A program made the position numbers and the translations under genes. DNA of 10,133 nt from Candidatus Methylomirabilota bacterium. Its GTDB lineage: Bacteria > Methylomirabilota > Methylomirabilia > Methylomirabilales > Methylomirabilaceae. The stretch lies in contig JACQEV010000320.1 of assembly GCA_016200385.1 (NCBI GenBank), forward strand, positions 1 through 10,133. Reading direction: 5' to 3'. Shown one piece after another: positions 7,050 to 10,133 of this stretch (positions are counted from its first letter, which is position 1; each line of letters opens with the position of its first letter). The notes under the pieces are model-generated. The model made no database searches, was not told the DNA's origin, and saw nothing but the letters and a program-made list of their open reading frames with translations.

Positions 7050-7340
7050 ATGAATCAGCTCTATCTGATAGGTTTCCTGATTCTTGCGGTGGCGATCGCC
7101 ATCTTCGCCATCCAGAACTCCGGCGAGGCGGTGGTGAAATTCATCGGCTGGCAGTTTCACAGTTCGCTGGTGGTCGTGGTCCTGATCTCGACCGCTGTCG
7201 GAGTCATCATGGCGGTCCTCTTGAGCATCCCGGGAACGTTTCGTCTGCGAGCACGATTGAAGGAACAGTCACAGCGAATCGTTGAACTGGAGCAGCAGCT
7301 TCAGGAGCATGAATCGAAGAACATCAAGGGCACACCCTGA
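7050..7340 (+). CDS. LapA (DUF1049) domain small membrane protein
   Basis: A 96-residue two-helix inner-membrane protein. The first transmembrane segment (about 4-21) runs into the family hallmark Ile-Phe-Ala-Ile-Gln-Asn-Ser (18-24). After a short periplasmic loop with Val-Lys-Phe-Ile-Gly-Trp-Gln-Phe comes the second segment (about 39-60), then a basic stretch (Arg65-Arg69) and a heptad-like Leu/Glu/Gln helix (66-90), likely a cytoplasmic coiled coil. In E. coli the LapA/LapB (YciS/YciM) pair regulates lipopolysaccharide synthesis, but many bacteria carry stand-alone LapA-domain proteins of unknown function, and no lapB is visible here. It lies 19 nt downstream of the CorC-like gene and is probably cotranscribed. 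An envelope-related role is inferred from the family and context. Confidence 0.85.
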   Translation: MNQLYLIGFLILAVAIAIFAIQNSGEAVVKFIGWQFHSSLVVVVLISTAVGVIMAVLLSIPGTFRLRARLKEQSQRIVELEQQLQEHESKNIKGTP

Positions 7341-7642
7341 GGGTCGGGAGTGAATGCGGGTCCCCGGACAGGGAACGATCGAGCTTCCTTTGCAGGCGAG
7401 ACGGTAACCATCCAAGCCTCTTCGATGGGAGCCTCGATTTCAGTACACGACCCTTCCTCTCTTACTTCGGTTGAAGCTCCTCCTGTGCCTCCCAGATCTC
7501 CATCTGCTGTTCGCCGCTCGGGCATGGCCGGCCTCGCGCCGGAGATTCTCTGCTCAGGCGCCCCTGCGTCAGCCGACCACAGTGTTTGTGCCGTGCGCCC
7601 TTGGCGCCAGACCGCATGCAGTGAAGAAAGGAGATGAACGAC
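7341..7642. other. About 300-bp intergenic stretch with no supported gene
   Basis: No convincing coding region is visible. A 95-codon frame from a GTG at 7350 ends in an ATGA overlap at 7634-7637, but it encodes a Ser/Pro/Ala-rich, domainless sequence whose third codon positions are far less GC-rich than in neighbouring genes. A 126-codon minus-strand frame (7301-7681) is also featureless. There is a short GCGCC-CTT-GGCGC hairpin near 7595-7607 and a GGCCGGCC palindrome near 7527, neither followed by a T-run. The stretch ends in the ribosome-binding site of the next gene. It could hold a 5' leader, a decayed gene or an unrecognised RNA. Confidence 0.5.
7626..7633 (+). promoter_or_regulatory. 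Ribosome-binding site that decides the next start (7643, not 7634)
   Basis: GAAAGGAG directly abuts the ATG at 7634 (zero spacing, unusable). It lies 9 nt before the in-frame ATG at 7643, which is normal spacing. The start of the basic protein is therefore placed at 7643. Confidence 0.65.
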
Positions 7643-8128
7643 ATGGTTGACAAGACGACTAAAACTCTCTGGCGCGGACACAGACGGCGCCTGGAAGGCC
7701 AGATCACTGAGTACGCCAGAATCCTCCGAGCGATTGAGGGTCGCCTATTGCGAATTCGCGGGCGATTGCAGCGAGCAACGGGTGATGCCCAGGTGCGGTT
7801 GGCTTTCGCCGTAGAACGGTTGGAGTCTGACTATCAGAAAATCGCGGAGGGATGGCAGGCGATCCTCAAGGGCCTGGATCATACCTTCGCATCTGGTCGG
7901 CGGATCGGGCGTCAAGCCATCGATCGCGCGAACGCTGTTCTGAGCGAAAGCTCCCCGCCCCTGAGCGCTCGGGAAAGGGCTCTTCGAAGGGCCCGTGTGG
8001 AGGTTGCCGCCCTGCGGAAGGGTCTCCAAGTTGGCCTGAGGCGAGGACGTCGGATGGCCGCCGTGGCAAGCCGCCGACGGGCCAAGCGTTCAGAACCGGA
8101 GTCTGGTGATACTTATTTCATTGGTTGA
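7643..8128 (+). CDS. Unknown highly basic helical protein
   Basis: A 161-residue protein that I do not recognise. It has no signal peptide and no membrane segment. The N-terminal half (about 5-80) reads as long amphipathic helices rich in Arg, Leu, Glu and Ala (for example Ile-Glu-Gly-Arg-Leu-Leu-Arg-Ile-Arg-Gly-Arg-Leu, 31-42). A Ser-Pro-Pro break (104-106) separates a second helix (109-130). An Arg-rich tail follows (Arg133-Arg134-Gly-Arg-Arg137 and Arg144-Arg145-Arg146-Ala-Lys-Arg149), ending in an acidic and aromatic terminus. High Arg content and no Cys suggest binding to nucleic acid or another polyanion, or a coiled-coil scaffold; both are guesses. Codon use is GC-rich like the neighbours, and the ribosome-binding site is good, so it is likely a real gene. 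A fold-back repeat begins 10 nt after its stop. Confidence 0.7.
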   Translation: MVDKTTKTLWRGHRRRLEGQITEYARILRAIEGRLLRIRGRLQRATGDAQVRLAFAVERLESDYQKIAEGWQAILKGLDHTFASGRRIGRQAIDRANAVLSESSPPLSARERALRRARVEVAALRKGLQVGLRRGRRMAAVASRRRAKRSEPESGDTYFIG

Positions 8129-8137
8129 CTTTGCAAC

Positions 8138-8246
8138 GCTAGTGCCGTTCCAACTCGTTGCGGCTTATCGCCGACAGGGGCCCTGCTAAGAACTACCGCT
8201 TTCGCTAGCCTCACCATTTGGCGTAAATAGTTGGAACGGCACTAGC
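8138..8246. mobile_element. MITE-like element, copy 1, with perfect 18-bp inverted ends
   Basis: A 109-bp element bounded by GCTAGTGCCGTTCCAACT (8138-8155) and its exact reverse complement (8229-8246). The about 73-bp interior has no ORF. A second element with the same ends and nearly the same length lies at 8630-8738. Such noncoding, short, inverted-ended units are typical of MITEs moved in trans by a transposase, which is not in this window. A CTAG at each outer edge could be a target duplication or part of the ends. It starts 10 nt after the basic protein's stop and could also act as a transcript-end hairpin. Confidence 0.75.
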
Positions 8247-8339
8247 CGACCTAACGCCCCTGATGGGATTCTGGAGCAGTCGTGGAGCCGCGTTTGCGTT
8301 CGGTCAAGATTGGCCGGAACCCCTTTCATAATCTTGGGA

Positions 8340-8537
8340 CGGCGCTGGGGTAGTGGGTCATTTTGCCAGAGATCCTTCACGGAGCTTGTCCTGAGACTCT
8401 TCGCTTTGCTCAGAGTGACAGTCGAAGGATTCAGGATGACAAATGTCGCCAGTGTCATTCTGAGCGGAGCGAAGAATCTCAACTCCTGTCACGCATTGGC
8501 TCGCAAGTCTCAAACTGACCCACTACCGGCGCTGGGG
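8340..8537. mobile_element. 177-bp inverted-ended element with flanking direct repeat
   Basis: The element (8350-8526) begins GTAGTGGGTCA and ends with the exact reverse complement TGACCCACTAC (8516-8526). It is flanked by an 11-bp direct repeat, CGGCGCTGGGG, at 8340-8350 and 8527-8537; one base overlaps the left inverted end, so the target duplication is 10 or 11 bp. Inside, 8393-8420 and 8453-8480 form a second inverted pair matching in 24 of 28 positions. The right half of that pair is the TGTCATTCTGAGCG...GAAGAATCTC motif that I recall as a common dispersed repeat in environmental bacterial genomes. No ORF of substance lies inside. The features together indicate a transposed, non-autonomous element. 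Confidence 0.75.
8393..8480. repeat. Internal inverted repeat of the TCATTCTGAGCG...GAAGAATCT family
   Basis: The left arm (8393-8420) and right arm (8453-8480) are reverse complements at 24 of 28 positions, separated by 32 nt. They would form a strong hairpin in DNA or RNA. The segment sits inside the larger element at 8350-8526, either as its natural core or as two nested copies of a dispersed repeat. Confidence 0.7.
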
Positions 8538-8542
8538 CACCG

Positions 8543-8572
8543 TTGAAAGTGAGGGAAGGGTTGTGTTACGAT
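8543..8572 (+). promoter_or_regulatory. Candidate sigma-70-type promoter upstream of glgB
   Basis: TTGAAA (8543-8548) resembles a -35 box (5 of 6) and TACGAT (8567-8572) a -10 box (4 of 6), with 18-bp spacing. It points toward glgB, about 230 bp from the start, and lies outside both neighbouring mobile elements. Other such matches may occur by chance, so this is only a candidate. Confidence 0.25.
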
Positions 8573-8629
8573 GCGCCAATGTCTTTGGGTGGGTCCCACG
8601 CTAGCCGACTCAAGCGATCTTCTTGCGTC

Positions 8630-8738
8630 CCAGTGCCGTTCCAACTTGATGCGCCGAATGTGAGCGGCCTCCCTTATGGCAGTGCTCGCGACAGCGCGGA
8701 AAGGCAAAGTCGCCATAAATAGTTGGAACGGTACCAGT
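8630..8738. mobile_element. MITE-like element, copy 2, related to the element at 8138
   Basis: The left end carries AGTGCCGTTCCAACT (8632-8646), identical to copy 1. The right end (8721-8738) is its inverted partner, matching except for the outer bases and one internal change (GGTACC in place of GGCAC). The TAAAT before the right end is also shared with copy 1. Length is about 109 bp, as in copy 1, but the interiors are largely unalike. The decayed ends suggest it is older. It lies about 70 bp before the glgB start, within the probable glgB leader. Confidence 0.7.
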
Positions 8739-8805
8739 ATTCAAGCTCTCTCTACGACGCCTCGGTGTCAAGCAAGACCGATCATAACCACCATGGGTGA
8801 GTCCG

Positions 8806-10133
<1,328 letters not shown>

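Noticed and set aside
5972..7051. Long minus-strand open frame (359 codons) opposite the CorC-like gene
   Set aside because: The plus-strand gene has clear DUF21, CBS and CorC motifs; the antisense frame reads as low-information His/Leu/Asp-rich sequence.
7350..7637. Possible 95-residue gene ending in an ATGA overlap with the next frame
   Set aside because: GTG start, weak ribosome-binding site, Ser/Pro/Ala-rich product without a domain, and third codon positions unlike the neighbours. The downstream gene also more likely starts at 7643, which removes the coupling argument.
8310..8546. 78-codon plus-strand frame between the two MITE-like copies
   Set aside because: It runs through the inverted repeats of the 177-bp element and crosses its boundary, so it is a by-product of repeat sequence.
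8242..8609. CTAGCCGAC present at 8242-8250 and again at 8601-8609
   Set aside because: Only 9 bp is shared and it does not align with both element boundaries, so it is too short to claim as a target duplication or a third element.

Overview
The window is GC-rich (estimated by eye at about 60%), densely coded and entirely plus-strand. Its genes are a Gram-negative-type MCE/Mla lipid-transport set, glycogen-type carbohydrate enzymes and a CorC/HlyC membrane protein. The intergenic gaps hold many small palindromic repeats. The combination looks like an environmental Gram-negative lineage such as NC10 ('Candidatus Methylomirabilis'-like) or a deltaproteobacterium-like genome. That placement is an inference from style and gene content; no marker gene is present.

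Region 1 (1-3150) is a lipid-transport operon: the 3' end of an unidentified small protein, an MlaE-type permease, an MlaF-type ATPase and an MlaD-type MCE protein. The MCE protein carries four C-terminal repeats with an exact 37-residue spacing. Region 2 (3147-5633) is a large GH57/DUF3536 glycoside hydrolase whose start overlaps the mlaD stop by 4 nt, so a carbohydrate enzyme is translationally coupled to the lipid transporter. Region 3 (5714-7340) encodes a CorC/HlyC-type protein (DUF21 membrane domain, CBS pair, CorC domain) followed by a LapA-type two-TM protein. Region 4 (7341-8128) is a 300-bp gap without a convincing gene, then a very basic helical protein of unknown function. Region 5 (8129-8805) is noncoding and built largely of mobile palindromic elements: two about 109-bp elements with matching terminal inverted repeats, and between them a 177-bp element with its own inverted ends and a 10-11-bp flanking direct repeat. 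Region 6 (8806-end) is the first about 60% of glgB, the glycogen branching enzyme, cut by the window end.

The genes suggest two themes: envelope lipid trafficking (MCE system, LapA-type and CorC-type membrane proteins) and alpha-glucan storage (GH57 and GlgB). I see no defence system, CRISPR array, RNA gene or phage gene. The most unusual material is the repeat structure: a 56-bp insert nested inside a palindromic unit upstream of mlaD whose uninterrupted relative lies upstream of the corC gene, and the layered repeats upstream of glgB.
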